DNA of 64,000 nt from JACQAP01 sp035548375 (GCA_035548375.1 DASZTG010000063.1:116807-180806), one strand, 5' to 3'. Shown: positions 17,357 through 25,960, numbered from the stretch's first letter. Numbers and translations: made by a program. Notes: a model not told the origin generated them from the sequence alone.

Positions 17357-19042
17357 TCAGGGGGCCATCGTCTTTGCCGAAACTTCCCAGCCGGCCTCTA
17401 TGCCGCCCGGCAGCATTTGTCCGCGGTCTTCGCCGACCTCGGTGTCGATCAGCCGATTGAGCTTCTCGTTCATGGCGACCACGAGCTCGCGGTTGCGCGT
17501 GCCGTCCTGTGCGAGGTTGTTCATCTCCAGCGGGTCGGCTTCCAGGTCGAACAGTTCGACGTCGTTCAGCCTGAAGAGATCCTCCAGGGTGGTCGGCCGG
17601 TTGTGCTGCTTGGGCGAAAAATAACGCGCGAACACATGGCGGCCATCGTAGATCATGCGCACGGCGCCGCGTTTCATCATGTCCGGGACGATGCCAGCGC
17701 CTTTGAGTTGGTTCGGCTTGCCGCCCTTATGGATGTAGTCGACGGCCTTGTGCAGAAAATCGCCGTCGATGTAGGCAAACATGTTGTAGTTGAAGAGTGC
17801 GCCTTCGCGAACTGCGTGGAGGGGTGCTGTTTCGGGCGCCGCCAGCAGGCCGGAAAGATCCTTCCCCGGAAGTCCCTTGACTATTTCTGCCTGCTTCGCC
17901 GGCGCGGCGCCGGTCGATGCCACGAGCGTGGGCGCGATATCGACGTGAGACGTGACCGCGCGGCACTGCTTGCCGCCGGCGTAATCCGGGTGAGCCACGA
18001 TGAGGGGAACGTTATTCTGTTCCCGATATGAGACCGCGCCCTTGGCATGGAGCTGGTGCGCGCCGTCCATGTCGCCGTGGTCCGCGGTGAGGACGACGAT
18101 GGTCCTGTCCGTAAGTCCCGCGGCGTCGAGTTCCGCGAGCACGGTCGCGATGTTGCGATCCGCGTCGCGCAGGCAGTTCAGATAATTGTTGTGGCGCCGG
18201 CGCCAGCGCGGCTCCTCGTTCGGGATGGCGCCCACCATGGCGTCGTGCGAGAGCAGGAAGTCGCGGTGCGCGCTCGGACGGCCGGGCGCATCCAGCGGCT
18301 GGTCATGACTGGCCGGCAGGTTGAATTCCCACTGCGCCGCATACAACGGATCCACCGGATCGCGCGCGACGTGGGTGAGGCCGCGTTGCGCCTGCACGAC
18401 GGTGCCCGGTGCGTCGGTGTCGTAGAACATGATGTCGTGCGGGTTGACGAGGTTGACGGCCAGGAACCAGGGCTTGCCTTGCGCGGCGAGCTCGCGCCCC
18501 TTGCCGCGCAGCCAGCTGCCGCCCATCGCGGCGATCACGCCGTCATGCAGGTAGCCGCCTTGCGTGTGGGCAATGATGTCGCCGATGCCGAAGTAGTCCG
18601 AGAAGCCGTAGGCCTCCATCTCCTGCGTGAAGATCCTGGTCGGGCTGCCGAGCTTGTTGACGGTTTCGAATTCCTTCGTGAGGTGCCACTTGCCCTTGTA
18701 GGCGGTGTAGTAGCCGGCCTCGCGCAGCATGTCCCCCACCGTGCGGATCTCGGTCGACATGCTGTCTATCCACGGGAAGTTGGTGTTGTCGAACATCCGT
18801 GTGTGCTGGATGTGCTGCCCGGTGTAGAGGACGGAGCGCGATGGGGTGCATACGCAGGAATTGATGCGATGGTTGACGAAGGTCGTGCCTCGCTTCATCA
18901 ACTGCTCGTGCGCGGGCAGGCGGTAGCCCTGCGGCAGTTCGCCGGGCCGGAAGAAGCGCTCCTGGTCGGTCAGCAGGAACAGGATGTTGTAGGGCGCTTT
19001 TCCCGCAGAGCCTGATGCGGATTGTGCGGAATTGCCTTGCAT
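17357..19042 (-). CDS. Type I sulfatase family protein
   Basis: Alkaline-phosphatase-superfamily hydrolase, 561 aa from ATG 19042, chosen for the ribosome site GGGGAAG just upstream; the frame extends 90 nt further without support. Near residue 65 it carries the formylglycine motif CTPSRSVLYTG, in which Cys would be converted to formylglycine by a sulfatase-modifying enzyme not seen here. Metal ligands are visible in LFLLTDQERF and TADHGDMDG. No signal peptide is evident, so a cytoplasmic site is likely. The neighbouring EPS genes suggest a sulfated carbohydrate substrate, but choline sulfatase-like or phosphonate-hydrolase-like activity is possible. Confidence 0.85.
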   Translation of the reverse strand: MQGNSAQSASGSAGKAPYNILFLLTDQERFFRPGELPQGYRLPAHEQLMKRGTTFVNHRINSCVCTPSRSVLYTGQHIQHTRMFDNTNFPWIDSMSTEIRTVGDMLREAGYYTAYKGKWHLTKEFETVNKLGSPTRIFTQEMEAYGFSDYFGIGDIIAHTQGGYLHDGVIAAMGGSWLRGKGRELAAQGKPWFLAVNLVNPHDIMFYDTDAPGTVVQAQRGLTHVARDPVDPLYAAQWEFNLPASHDQPLDAPGRPSAHRDFLLSHDAMVGAIPNEEPRWRRRHNNYLNCLRDADRNIATVLAELDAAGLTDRTIVVLTADHGDMDGAHQLHAKGAVSYREQNNVPLIVAHPDYAGGKQCRAVTSHVDIAPTLVASTGAAPAKQAEIVKGLPGKDLSGLLAAPETAPLHAVREGALFNYNMFAYIDGDFLHKAVDYIHKGGKPNQLKGAGIVPDMMKRGAVRMIYDGRHVFARYFSPKQHNRPTTLEDLFRLNDVELFDLEADPLEMNNLAQDGTRNRELVVAMNEKLNRLIDTEVGEDRGQMLPGGIEAGWEVSAKTMAP

Positions 19043-19792
19043 ATGACTTCCCCTTTGGTATCTGTGCGGATTGGAATTCGGGGAGAACCCGATGCGGGCG
19101 ACCTGCGCCTGGGCGGCGTACAGCGTGGGCATCGCGTTGCCGATGGCGGCAATCGCGGGACAACCCCCCTTGACTTACGGCGTACGAATCCTTGACCCGC
19201 TGTTTTTATCGTGACGGGCGACACGATACTCGCTTTGCATGCAGCGTCAACTCGCCGCGGCGGCCAAAGGCCGGGGCTCGCGCCCGGAGAATGAAGCCTC
19301 GCCGCGAAAAACGGTGCATGCGGGGCCGCCATGCCCTTAAAATTCGCGCGTGGAACCGGGCAGTCGCAGGGGGCGTCGCAGAAGCCGATTGCCTTGATGA
19401 GTCGATCGAAGGGGCAACGGCGGGGGCAAGCGTGCGGAAACTGGATGGAATCTTCGACAATCGGGAATCGAGGCAGCGCGAATACTGGATCAAGGGACAT
19501 CTGGCGGGTCAATGGCCTTCCCACGCGTGCCTGACGGGGCTCACCACGATGACCCCGTGGGAGCGAAAGATATTGGAGCAGCCCTGGGGCCACTACCCGA
19601 ATGCGCCCTACGTCGAAGGAGCGGGCGAACGCGGAAAGGATTGAATGTCGAGCGAGCCGTGCGACCGCACGGCTGGCGCGAGGCCTGCGTCGCCGCTGAA
19701 CGATCCGGCTGATCGACGTTCCAAAACAGCTTGTCGAATGATCGTTGCGACGGCAAACCGTCGTCTGGAAATTTTCAGGGAACAACTGGTAG
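19043..19792. other. Gene-poor region with one doubtful small frame
   Basis: About 750 nt between the sulfatase and a small gene. A rightward frame ends at 19644. Its last part, from a GTG near 19433, encodes a plausible 70 aa polar protein including REYWIKGHLAGQWPSHACL and KILEQPWGHYPNAPY, but it has no recognised family and a weak ribosome site. The upstream part is Arg-rich and looks like noise. The rest shows nothing recognisable. Confidence 0.3.
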
Positions 19793-19978
19793 ATGAATCA
19801 TTGGGTCTTCTATAAGGACAACGCCGGACGGTGGCGCTGGTCGACCATGGATGAGAACCTCGAGAACAATGATTCCGCCGGTGGATTCAAGTCCGCCGCG
19901 GAGTGCCTGAAGGACGCGGAGCGTCACGGCTACGTGCCCGACCTGCCGCCACAACCGGACGATGCGGGGCGGTTGTAG
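19793..19978 (+). CDS. Small conserved-looking protein of unknown function
   Basis: 61 aa, starting MNHWVFYKDNAGRWRWSTMD and continuing with a Gly/Phe-Lys-Ser-Ala segment (GGFKSAAECLKDAERHGYV). The pattern of aromatic and Gly residues resembles small DUF1508/YegP-like repeat proteins, with about one repeat. The codon pattern is consistent with a real gene, but the ribosome site is weak. It stands alone between the sulfatase and the tRNA-Leu region. Function unknown. Confidence 0.55.
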   Translation: MNHWVFYKDNAGRWRWSTMDENLENNDSAGGFKSAAECLKDAERHGYVPDLPPQPDDAGRL

Positions 19979-20014
19979 AGGGGCCTCGTCGGCAAGCTGA
20001 ATAAATTCAAGTGC

Positions 20015-20065
20015 TGGTGCCGGGAGCCGGAATCGAACCGGCACGCCTTTGGGGCGCGGGATTTT
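20015..20065 (-). pseudogene. 3' half of tRNA-Leu (partial duplicate)
   Basis: 51 nt identical to the 3' half of the intact tRNA-Leu at 20138-20188, including the encoded CCA, T arm and variable arm. Identity stops in the anticodon loop (after plus-strand ATTTT). It lies 123 nt from the matching part of the intact gene, in the same orientation. Upstream on its own strand a GCCGAGA sequence (20108-20114) could pair at 6 of 7 positions with its acceptor strand, so a decayed complete tRNA is possible, but the D arm and anticodon arm are not normal. Confidence 0.8.
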
Positions 20066-20071
20066 AGCTCC

Positions 20072-20097
20072 GACATAACCTGCGATGCAGGTTAGTC
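20072..20097. repeat. Perfect hairpin between tRNA-Leu copies
   Basis: AACCTGC and GCAGGTT flank a GAT loop, extended by three further pairs around one bulge. There is no T-run, so it is not a simple terminator. It is one of several stem-loops packed around the tRNA-Leu gene. Confidence 0.6.
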
Positions 20098-20137
20098 TCC
20101 ACTGAAATCTCGGCATATCCGCAATCGGTCGTGCTGT

Positions 20138-20223
20138 TGGTGCCGGGAGCCGGAATCGAACCGGCACGCCTTTGGGGCGCGGGATTTTGAGTCCCGTGCG
20201 TCTACCAATTCCGCCATCCCGGC
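20138..20223 (-). tRNA. tRNA-Leu (anticodon CAA)
   Basis: 86 nt class II tRNA with encoded CCA. The acceptor strands GCCGGGA and TCCCGGC pair perfectly; the D arm has GGTAGAC; the anticodon stem CGGGA/TCCCG encloses the loop CTCAAAA, giving anticodon CAA; a long variable arm and a normal T arm (GGTTCGATTCC loop region) follow. It is the only intact copy of three tRNA-Leu-derived sequences in 370 nt. Confidence 0.95.
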
Positions 20224-20247
20224 ATCGACGCTTGCTACGTTTACCGC

Positions 20248-20355
20248 AAATCCCTTGTCGCGGGATTTAGTTCCGGCCCGGGCGATGCCCTTAACTTGAC
20301 CATGCGATGGTCAGATTTGCCTTCACTACAACAACGCAAATTACGCATTGTAGTG
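20248..20355. repeat. Cluster of four stem-loops between tRNA-Leu copies
   Basis: In order on the plus strand: AAATCCC/GGGATTT (20248-20268), GGGC/GCCC (20279-20290), GACCAT/ATGGTC with loop GCG (20298-20312), and CACTACAA/TTGTAGTG with an inner imperfect stem (20324-20355). Four perfect palindromes in about 110 nt are unusual for an untranslated spacer and suggest a structured RNA or recombination sites. Confidence 0.6.
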
Positions 20356-20383
20356 AGTCCCGTGCGTCAACCAATTCCGCCAT
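20354..20383 (-). pseudogene. 5' half of tRNA-Leu (partial duplicate)
   Basis: 30 nt matching the D arm and 5' anticodon arm of the intact tRNA-Leu with one mismatch, in the same orientation. Similarity begins in the anticodon loop, just where the 3'-half copy at 20015-20065 stops. The acceptor part differs (GTGCGCAA instead of GCCGGGA), so it comes from a diverged or different tRNA-Leu gene. Confidence 0.7.
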
Positions 20384-20452
20384 TGCGCACGGGGAGCGCA
20401 ATTATCGGCAATTCGGTCGCGGCGGGCAACCGGGGTACCACGCATCCCCCGA

Positions 20453-20458
20453 TATAAT
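20453..20458 (+). promoter_or_regulatory. Candidate -10 box of queA
   Basis: Perfect TATAAT located 7 nt before the queA ATG. The expected transcription start falls on or next to the ATG, so the mRNA would be leaderless or nearly so. No good -35 box is visible at 17 nt. Confidence 0.45.
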
Positions 20459-20465
20459 GCGCGCG

Positions 20466-21509
20466 ATGCGAATCGAAGAGTTCGACTACGACCTGCCGCC
20501 CGCGCTGATCGCGCAATTTCCCCTCGAGGATCGCACTTCCAGCCGCCTCCTTCATCTCGATGGGGATGCCGGCACGCACGCGGACCATCGTTTTGCCGAG
20601 CTTGCGGATTTCGTGCGCGAAGGCGATTTGTTCGTCTTCAACGAGACCCGCGTCATCAAGGCGCGCTTGATGGGCGTCAAGTCCAGCGGTGGCCGGGTCG
20701 AAGCGCTGGTCGAACGCGTCGTGACGGCGCGCCGCGCGCTGACGATGTTGCGGGCAAGCCACGCGCCGACGACGGGCCAGACGATTCTCTTCGGTGGATC
20801 CGAGCAGGCGACGGTCATCGAGCGCCGGGATAATTTTTTCCTGCTGGAATTCGCCTCCGATGTCCTGGGCGTGCTGGAGCGTTGCGGCGAAGTGCCGCTG
20901 CCTCCCTACATCGAGCGTCACGCGGATGCATCGGACCTGGCGCGCTACCAGACGATCTACGCGCGCAATCCCGGCGCCGTGGCCGCGCCGACCGCCGGGC
21001 TGCATTTCGACCAGGCGATGCTCGATCGCCTGGTGGACCGCGGTGCCAGGCTGGCCTACCTGACGTTGCACGTGGGTGCGGGGACCTTCCAGCCGGTGAG
21101 GGAGGACGAAGTGGACCAGCATGTGATGCATGCGGAGCGCTATTCGATTCCGGAGGACACCGCCAATGCGGTGGAGGAAACGCGTGCATGCGGAGGTCGC
21201 ATCTGTGCGGTCGGCACCACCAGCCTGCGCGCGCTGGAGGCCGCGTCCAAATCCGGCCCGCTTGCCGTAGGAGAAGGCGAGACCCGTCTCTTCATCATGC
21301 CCGGCTATCCGTTCCGGTTGGTCGATCGCCTGGTCACGAATTTCCATCTGCCTCGTTCGACCTTGCTGATGCTGGTCAGCGCCTTTGCCGGCATCGAGAA
21401 CGTGCGCAATGCGTACCGGCACGCGATAGACCACGGCTACCGGTTTTTCAGCTATGGCGATGCGATGCTGATCGACCGGGCACACCGTCATTCCCGGCAG
21501 GCCGCCTGA
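20466..21509 (+). CDS. queA: tRNA preQ1 ribosyltransferase-isomerase QueA
   Basis: S-adenosylmethionine:tRNA ribosyltransferase-isomerase, which converts preQ1 in tRNA to epoxyqueuosine. 347 aa, normal length. Clear family motifs: FDYDLPPALIAQFPLEDR at the N-terminus, VFNETRVIKARL, YQTIYARNPGAVAAPTAGLHF, YLTLHVGAGTFQPVR, VGTTSLRALE, TNFHLPRSTLLMLVSAFAG and YGDAMLI near the end. ATG 20466 gives the standard start; upstream in-frame ATGs overlap the -10 box. There is no Shine-Dalgarno. It is followed after 3 nt by tgt, the previous enzyme of the same pathway. Confidence 0.97.
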   Translation: MRIEEFDYDLPPALIAQFPLEDRTSSRLLHLDGDAGTHADHRFAELADFVREGDLFVFNETRVIKARLMGVKSSGGRVEALVERVVTARRALTMLRASHAPTTGQTILFGGSEQATVIERRDNFFLLEFASDVLGVLERCGEVPLPPYIERHADASDLARYQTIYARNPGAVAAPTAGLHFDQAMLDRLVDRGARLAYLTLHVGAGTFQPVREDEVDQHVMHAERYSIPEDTANAVEETRACGGRICAVGTTSLRALEAASKSGPLAVGEGETRLFIMPGYPFRLVDRLVTNFHLPRSTLLMLVSAFAGIENVRNAYRHAIDHGYRFFSYGDAMLIDRAHRHSRQAA

Positions 21510-21512
21510 CCG

Positions 21513-22607
21513 ATGCGATTCGAACTGCTGGCAACGGATGGGTTGGCCCGCCGCGGACGCGTGACCCTCGCGCACGGTGTCGTCGAAACGCCGGTGTTCA
21601 TGCCGGTCGGGACCTACGGCTCGGTGAAGGCCATGAGCCCCAAGGACCTGGATGCGATCGGCGCGCAGATCGTGCTGGGCAACACCTTCCATCTCTGGTT
21701 GCGGCCCGGGCTCGACGTCATTGGCGCGCACGACGGCCTGCATGGCTTCATGTCCTGGAGCAAGCCCATATTGACCGATTCGGGCGGCTTCCAGGTTTTC
21801 AGCCTGGGCGAAATGCGCAAGATCAGCGAGGAGGGCGTGACCTTCCGCTCGCCGGTGAACGGCGATACCTGCTTCCTGTCGCCGGAGGAGTCGATGCGCA
21901 TCCAGCGCACGCTCGATTCCGACATCGTCATGATCTTCGACGAATGCACGCCCTATCCCGCCGACGAACAAACCGCGGCGGCCTCGATGCGGCTGTCGCT
22001 GCGCTGGGCGCAGCGCAGCAAGCGCGCCCACGAGGGCAATCCGAATGCGCTGTTCGGCATCGTCCAGGGCGGCATGCACGAAGCCTTGCGCGACGAATCC
22101 CTCGCGGGATTGCAGGACATCGGATTCGACGGCTATGCGATCGGCGGGCTCTCGGTGGGCGAGCCGAAGGAAGACATGCAGCGTGTGCTGCAGCATACGG
22201 CGCCGCGGCTGCCTGCCGCCGCCCCGCGTTACCTCATGGGCGTGGGCACGCCGGCGGACATCGTCCATGCGGTGCTCAATGGCATCGACATGCTCGACTG
22301 CGTGATGCCCACGCGCAACGCGCGCAACGGCTGGATTTTCACGCGCGAAGGCACGGTCAGGCTGCGCAACGCGCGATACCGCGACGACACGCGGCCCCTC
22401 GAGGAGGGCTGTGCCTGCTATACCTGCAGGAATTTTTCGCGCGCCTACCTGCACCACCTGCAACGCGCCAACGAGATCCTCGGTTCCCACCTGAACACGG
22501 TCCACAACCTGCATTTCTACCAGCGGCTCATGGCCGAATTGCGCGCGGCGATAGAAGCGGGAACCCTCGAGCAATATGCCGCTTCGATGGGCGTTCGGCG
22601 GGGGTAG
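21513..22607 (+). CDS. tgt: tRNA-guanine transglycosylase Tgt
   Basis: Bacterial TGT, 364 aa, which swaps guanine 34 for preQ1 in GUN-anticodon tRNAs. The base-binding Asp is in LTDSGGFQVFSLGEM, the catalytic nucleophile Asp in MLDCVMPTRNARNG, and the zinc site is C-A-C-Y-T-C followed by a His in LHHLQRANE. QGGMHEALR and YAIGGLSVGEPKEDM are also as expected. It lies 3 nt after queA and is cotranscribed with it. Confidence 0.98.
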   Translation: MRFELLATDGLARRGRVTLAHGVVETPVFMPVGTYGSVKAMSPKDLDAIGAQIVLGNTFHLWLRPGLDVIGAHDGLHGFMSWSKPILTDSGGFQVFSLGEMRKISEEGVTFRSPVNGDTCFLSPEESMRIQRTLDSDIVMIFDECTPYPADEQTAAASMRLSLRWAQRSKRAHEGNPNALFGIVQGGMHEALRDESLAGLQDIGFDGYAIGGLSVGEPKEDMQRVLQHTAPRLPAAAPRYLMGVGTPADIVHAVLNGIDMLDCVMPTRNARNGWIFTREGTVRLRNARYRDDTRPLEEGCACYTCRNFSRAYLHHLQRANEILGSHLNTVHNLHFYQRLMAELRAAIEAGTLEQYAASMGVRRG

Positions 22608-22613
22608 CCATGC

Positions 22614-22619
22614 TAGAAT
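22614..22619 (+). promoter_or_regulatory. Candidate extended -10 promoter for yajC-secD-secF
   Basis: TGCTAGAAT, an extended -10 (TGn plus TAGAAT), immediately downstream of the tgt stop and about 120 nt before yajC. No -35 box is needed for this type. A GGCCCC/GGGGCC stem follows in the leader. Confidence 0.4.
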
Positions 22620-22736
22620 GCGCCACTTTTTCAGGCCCCAAGGCGCACCCGGGGCCCTGACGATTCCGGCTCGATCGCAGAGGGGCGCCGCTGGCGGACC
22701 TAAGTTCCCGAGCAGACACCATCAGGAGGAATGCAC

Positions 22737-23072
22737 GTGTTGATCAGCAACGCCTATGCCCAGGCCGCCGCGCCGGCCAGCCAGGGTTTCGACCTGTTAC
22801 AGATGTTGCCGCTGGTCCTGATGTTCGTGCTGCTGTACTTCCTGATGATCCGGCCGCAATCCAAGCGCGCCAAGGAACACAAGGCCATGCTGGCCGGCCT
22901 GCAGAAGGGCGACGAGGTCGTCACCGCCGGCGGCACCCTGGGCAGGGTGACCAAGGTCGGCGATAACTTCGTGTCCGTGGAAATCGCGTCCGGCGTCGAG
23001 ATCCAGGTACAGCGGCCCTCGATCACCACCTTGCTGCCCAAGGGCACCATCAAGGGCGCGGACAAGAGCTAG
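22737..23072 (+). CDS. yajC: Preprotein translocase subunit YajC
   Basis: Single-span membrane accessory of SecDF-YidC, 111 aa. The helix is LLQMLPLVLMFVLLYFLMIRP, followed by the conserved PQSKRAKEHKAML, LQKGDEVVTAGGTLGRVTKV and a terminal LLPKGTIK. GTG 22737 is preferred: the ribosome site AGGAGG (22724-22729) is 7 nt away, whereas the in-frame ATG at 22731 touches it. First gene of the yajC-secD-secF operon. Confidence 0.95.
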   Translation: MLISNAYAQAAAPASQGFDLLQMLPLVLMFVLLYFLMIRPQSKRAKEHKAMLAGLQKGDEVVTAGGTLGRVTKVGDNFVSVEIASGVEIQVQRPSITTLLPKGTIKGADKS

Positions 23073-23131
23073 CGCGCATCCCAACCGTCACTGCCGCTTC
23101 GCCTGACCCGTCGCGCAGCCAAAGGCCATCC

Positions 23132-24994
23132 ATGAATCGCTATCCGCTGTGGAAGTACGTTCTCATCGCCATTGCATTGACCGTCGGCCTGCTCTACACC
23201 TTGCCGAACTTCTTCGGCGAAGTGCCGGCCGTGCAGGTGTCGCCCGCCAAGTCGACGGCGAAGGTCGACGTGGCGCTGATGACCCGCGTCGAGCAGGCGC
23301 TCGGCCAGACGAACATCAAGCCGGACGGCATGTTCCTCGACCCGGCCAGCATCAAGGTGCGCCTGGCGAACACCGACACGCAATTGAAGGCGAAGGACGT
23401 GCTGCAGGGCGCGCTCGGCGACAACTACGTCGTCGCGCTGAACCTGCTGTCGAGTTCGCCGCGCTGGCTCTCCAGCATCAACGCGTTGCCGATGTACCTT
23501 GGACTGGACCTGCGCGGCGGCGTGCACTTCCTGCTGCAGGTCGACATGAAGGGGGCGCTGACGAAGGCAGCCGATCGCTATTCGGCGGATATCCGGATCA
23601 CGCTCCGGGGCAAGGAAATCCGCTACGCCGGCTTGTCGCGCGACGGGCAGAACGTCGTGGTCAAGTTCCGCGACGCGCAGACGCGAGACCAGGCCGCCAC
23701 CGAGATCGGCAAGCAGAATCCCGACCTGCTGCTCAATTCCGCGGACGTCGGCTCCGACTTCACGATTACGGCGTCGCTGCGCCCCGAGGTCCAGAAGCGC
23801 ATCCAGGAATTCGCCATCCAGCAGAACATCACCACGCTGCGCAATCGCGTCAACGAGCTTGGGGTCGCCGAGCCGATCGTCCAGCAGGCCGGCACCGATC
23901 GCGTCGTGGTGCAGCTTCCCGGCGTGCAGGACACGGCACGGGCGAAAGAGATTCTCGGCCGAACTGCCACGCTCGAAGTGCGCATGGTAGACGAAGAGCA
24001 CAGCGATCCCGCTTCGCTGCAGGCGGCCATTTCGGGCCAGCCACCGCTCGGCGCGGAACTGCTCTACGATCGCGAAGGCGCGCCCCATCTGCTCAAGCGC
24101 GAGGTGATCCTGACCGGTGACCGCATTTCCGATGCGCAACCCGGCTTCGACAGCCAGACCGGCGAGCCGGCCGTGCACATCAACCTCGACGGCCGCGGCG
24201 CCACGATCTTCCAGCAGATCACGCGCGAAAGCATCGGCAAGCGCATGGCCATGGTGCTGGTGGAAAAAGGCAAGGGGGAGGTGATCACGGCGCCGGTAAT
24301 TCGCTCGGAAATCCCTGGCGGCCGTGTGCAAATCAGCGGCCGCATGAGCACGACCGAGGCGCGCGACGTTTCGCTGCTGCTGCGTGCCGGCGCACTGGCG
24401 GCGCCGATGGAAATCGTCGAAGAAAGAACCGTCGGCCCGAGCCTCGGCGCGGACAACATCAGCCGTGGCTTTCATTCGACCATGATCGGTTTCGGCGCGA
24501 TTGCAGTCTTCATGATCGCCTACTACATGTTCTTCGGCGTCATTTCCGTGCTGGCGCTGGCGGTCAACCTGATGCTGCTGGTCGCGCTGCTGTCGATGCT
24601 GCAGGCGACGCTGACCTTGCCCGGCATCGCGGCAATCGCGTTGACGCTCGGCATGGCGATCGACGCCAACGTGCTCATCAACGAACGCATCCGCGAGGAA
24701 TTGCGCAACGGCACCACGCCGCAGGCAGCCATCGCGGCGGGGTATGAACGCGCGTGGGCGACGATCCTGGACTCGAACATCACCACGCTGATCGCCGGCA
24801 TCGCGCTGTTCATGTTCGGCAGCGGCCCGGTGCGCGGCTTCGCGGTGGTGCACTGCCTGGGCATCCTGACCTCGATGTTCAGCGCCGTCCTGGTTTCGCG
24901 CGGAATCGTGAACCTGGCATTCGGCGCGCGGCGCAAGCTGGACAAGCTGCCGATCGGCAACACGGACTGGTACACGCGGCACAAGGCCGCCTGA
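23132..24994 (+). CDS. secD: Protein translocase subunit SecD
   Basis: RND-type membrane protein (620 aa, six helices) that with SecF uses proton motive force to pull secreted proteins into the periplasm. After the first helix comes the large P1 domain beginning at YLGLDLRGGVHFLLQVD; then TNKKRVNEL-like NITTLRNRVNELGVAEP, TGDRISDAQPGFD and, in the membrane domain, ALTLGMAIDANVLINERIRE with the functionally important Asp, and FMFGSGPVRGFA. ATG 23132 follows a 59 nt gap after yajC. Confidence 0.97.
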   Translation: MNRYPLWKYVLIAIALTVGLLYTLPNFFGEVPAVQVSPAKSTAKVDVALMTRVEQALGQTNIKPDGMFLDPASIKVRLANTDTQLKAKDVLQGALGDNYVVALNLLSSSPRWLSSINALPMYLGLDLRGGVHFLLQVDMKGALTKAADRYSADIRITLRGKEIRYAGLSRDGQNVVVKFRDAQTRDQAATEIGKQNPDLLLNSADVGSDFTITASLRPEVQKRIQEFAIQQNITTLRNRVNELGVAEPIVQQAGTDRVVVQLPGVQDTARAKEILGRTATLEVRMVDEEHSDPASLQAAISGQPPLGAELLYDREGAPHLLKREVILTGDRISDAQPGFDSQTGEPAVHINLDGRGATIFQQITRESIGKRMAMVLVEKGKGEVITAPVIRSEIPGGRVQISGRMSTTEARDVSLLLRAGALAAPMEIVEERTVGPSLGADNISRGFHSTMIGFGAIAVFMIAYYMFFGVISVLALAVNLMLLVALLSMLQATLTLPGIAAIALTLGMAIDANVLINERIREELRNGTTPQAAIAAGYERAWATILDSNITTLIAGIALFMFGSGPVRGFAVVHCLGILTSMFSAVLVSRGIVNLAFGARRKLDKLPIGNTDWYTRHKAA

Positions 24995-25030
24995 TCGCGG
25001 GCGAACGAAGCCCGTTCAAGGACACAGAAA

Positions 25031-25960
25031 ATGGAATTTTTCCGGATCCGCAAAGACATTCCCTTCATGCGCCATGCGCTGGTGTTCAACGTCATTTCGT
25101 TGATCACCTTCATCCTGGCGGTGGTTTTCCTGGTCACGAAGGGATTGCACCTGGGCGTCGAATTCACCGGCGGCACGGTGATGGAAATCAACTACGGCCA
25201 TGCGGTCGACGTCGACAAGATCCGCAATGCGCTGAACGGCGTGAACCTGTCGGACGCCACCGTGCAAAGTTTCGGCAGCTCGCAAACCGCGCTGATCCGC
25301 CTGCCGGCCAAGCAGGGCGTGACCGGTGCCCAGCTCTCCGAAACCGTCATCAAGGCGCTGCGCCAGGATGACGCCTCCGTGGAATTGCGCCGCGTGGATT
25401 TCGTCGGCTCGCAGGTCGGCAAGGAATTGGTGGAGAACGGCGCGCTCGCGCTGCTTCTGGTTTCGATAGGCATCGTGATCTACCTGGCGCTGCGCTTTGA
25501 ATGGAAGTTCGGGGTCTCGGCGATCATCGCGAACCTGCACGACGTCGTGATCATCCTGGGCTTCTTCGCCTTCTTCCAGTGGGAATTCTCCCTGCCCGTG
25601 CTGGCGGCCGTGCTGGCGGTGCTCGGTTATTCCGTGAATGAATCGGTGGTCGTGTTCGACCGGATCCGCGAGAATTTCCGCAAGATGCGCAAGGCCTCCA
25701 CACCCGAGGTCATCAACAACGCCATCACCCGCACCATGTCGCGCACGATCATCACGCACGGCTGCACGCAGCTGATGGTGACGTCCATCCTGATATTCGG
25801 CGGCGAGACGCTGCACTATTTCGCGTTGGCGCTGACCATCGGCATCCTGTTCGGCATTTATTCCTCGGTTCTGGTTGCGAGCCCGCTGGTCATGTGGCTG
25901 GGTGTCACGCGCGAGGACTTCATCAAGCCCGAGAAGAAGCAGGAAGAAGCGGTCGTCTAG
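25031..25960 (+). CDS. secF: Protein translocase subunit SecF
   Basis: Partner of SecD, 309 aa with six helices. Diagnostic motifs: LGVEFTGGTVMEI after helix 1, RVDFVGSQVGKELVENG, VLGYSVNESVVVFDRIREN with the conserved Asp, and TRTMSRTIITHG. It is separated from secD by 36 nt. Complete and normal in length. Confidence 0.97.
   Translation: MEFFRIRKDIPFMRHALVFNVISLITFILAVVFLVTKGLHLGVEFTGGTVMEINYGHAVDVDKIRNALNGVNLSDATVQSFGSSQTALIRLPAKQGVTGAQLSETVIKALRQDDASVELRRVDFVGSQVGKELVENGALALLLVSIGIVIYLALRFEWKFGVSAIIANLHDVVIILGFFAFFQWEFSLPVLAAVLAVLGYSVNESVVVFDRIRENFRKMRKASTPEVINNAITRTMSRTIITHGCTQLMVTSILIFGGETLHYFALALTIGILFGIYSSVLVASPLVMWLGVTREDFIKPEKKQEEAVV

Noticed and set aside
19206..19493. Minus-strand 95-codon frame upstream of the sulfatase
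   Set aside because: No ribosome site, Arg/Ser-rich, overlaps an equally doubtful opposite frame.
20015..20383. Group I intron interrupting tRNA-Leu
   Set aside because: The break in the anticodon loop is suggestive and a GAGACUAA-like string occurs, but I could not build the P3-P7 core, and an intact tRNA lies inside. Kept only as an alternative to test.
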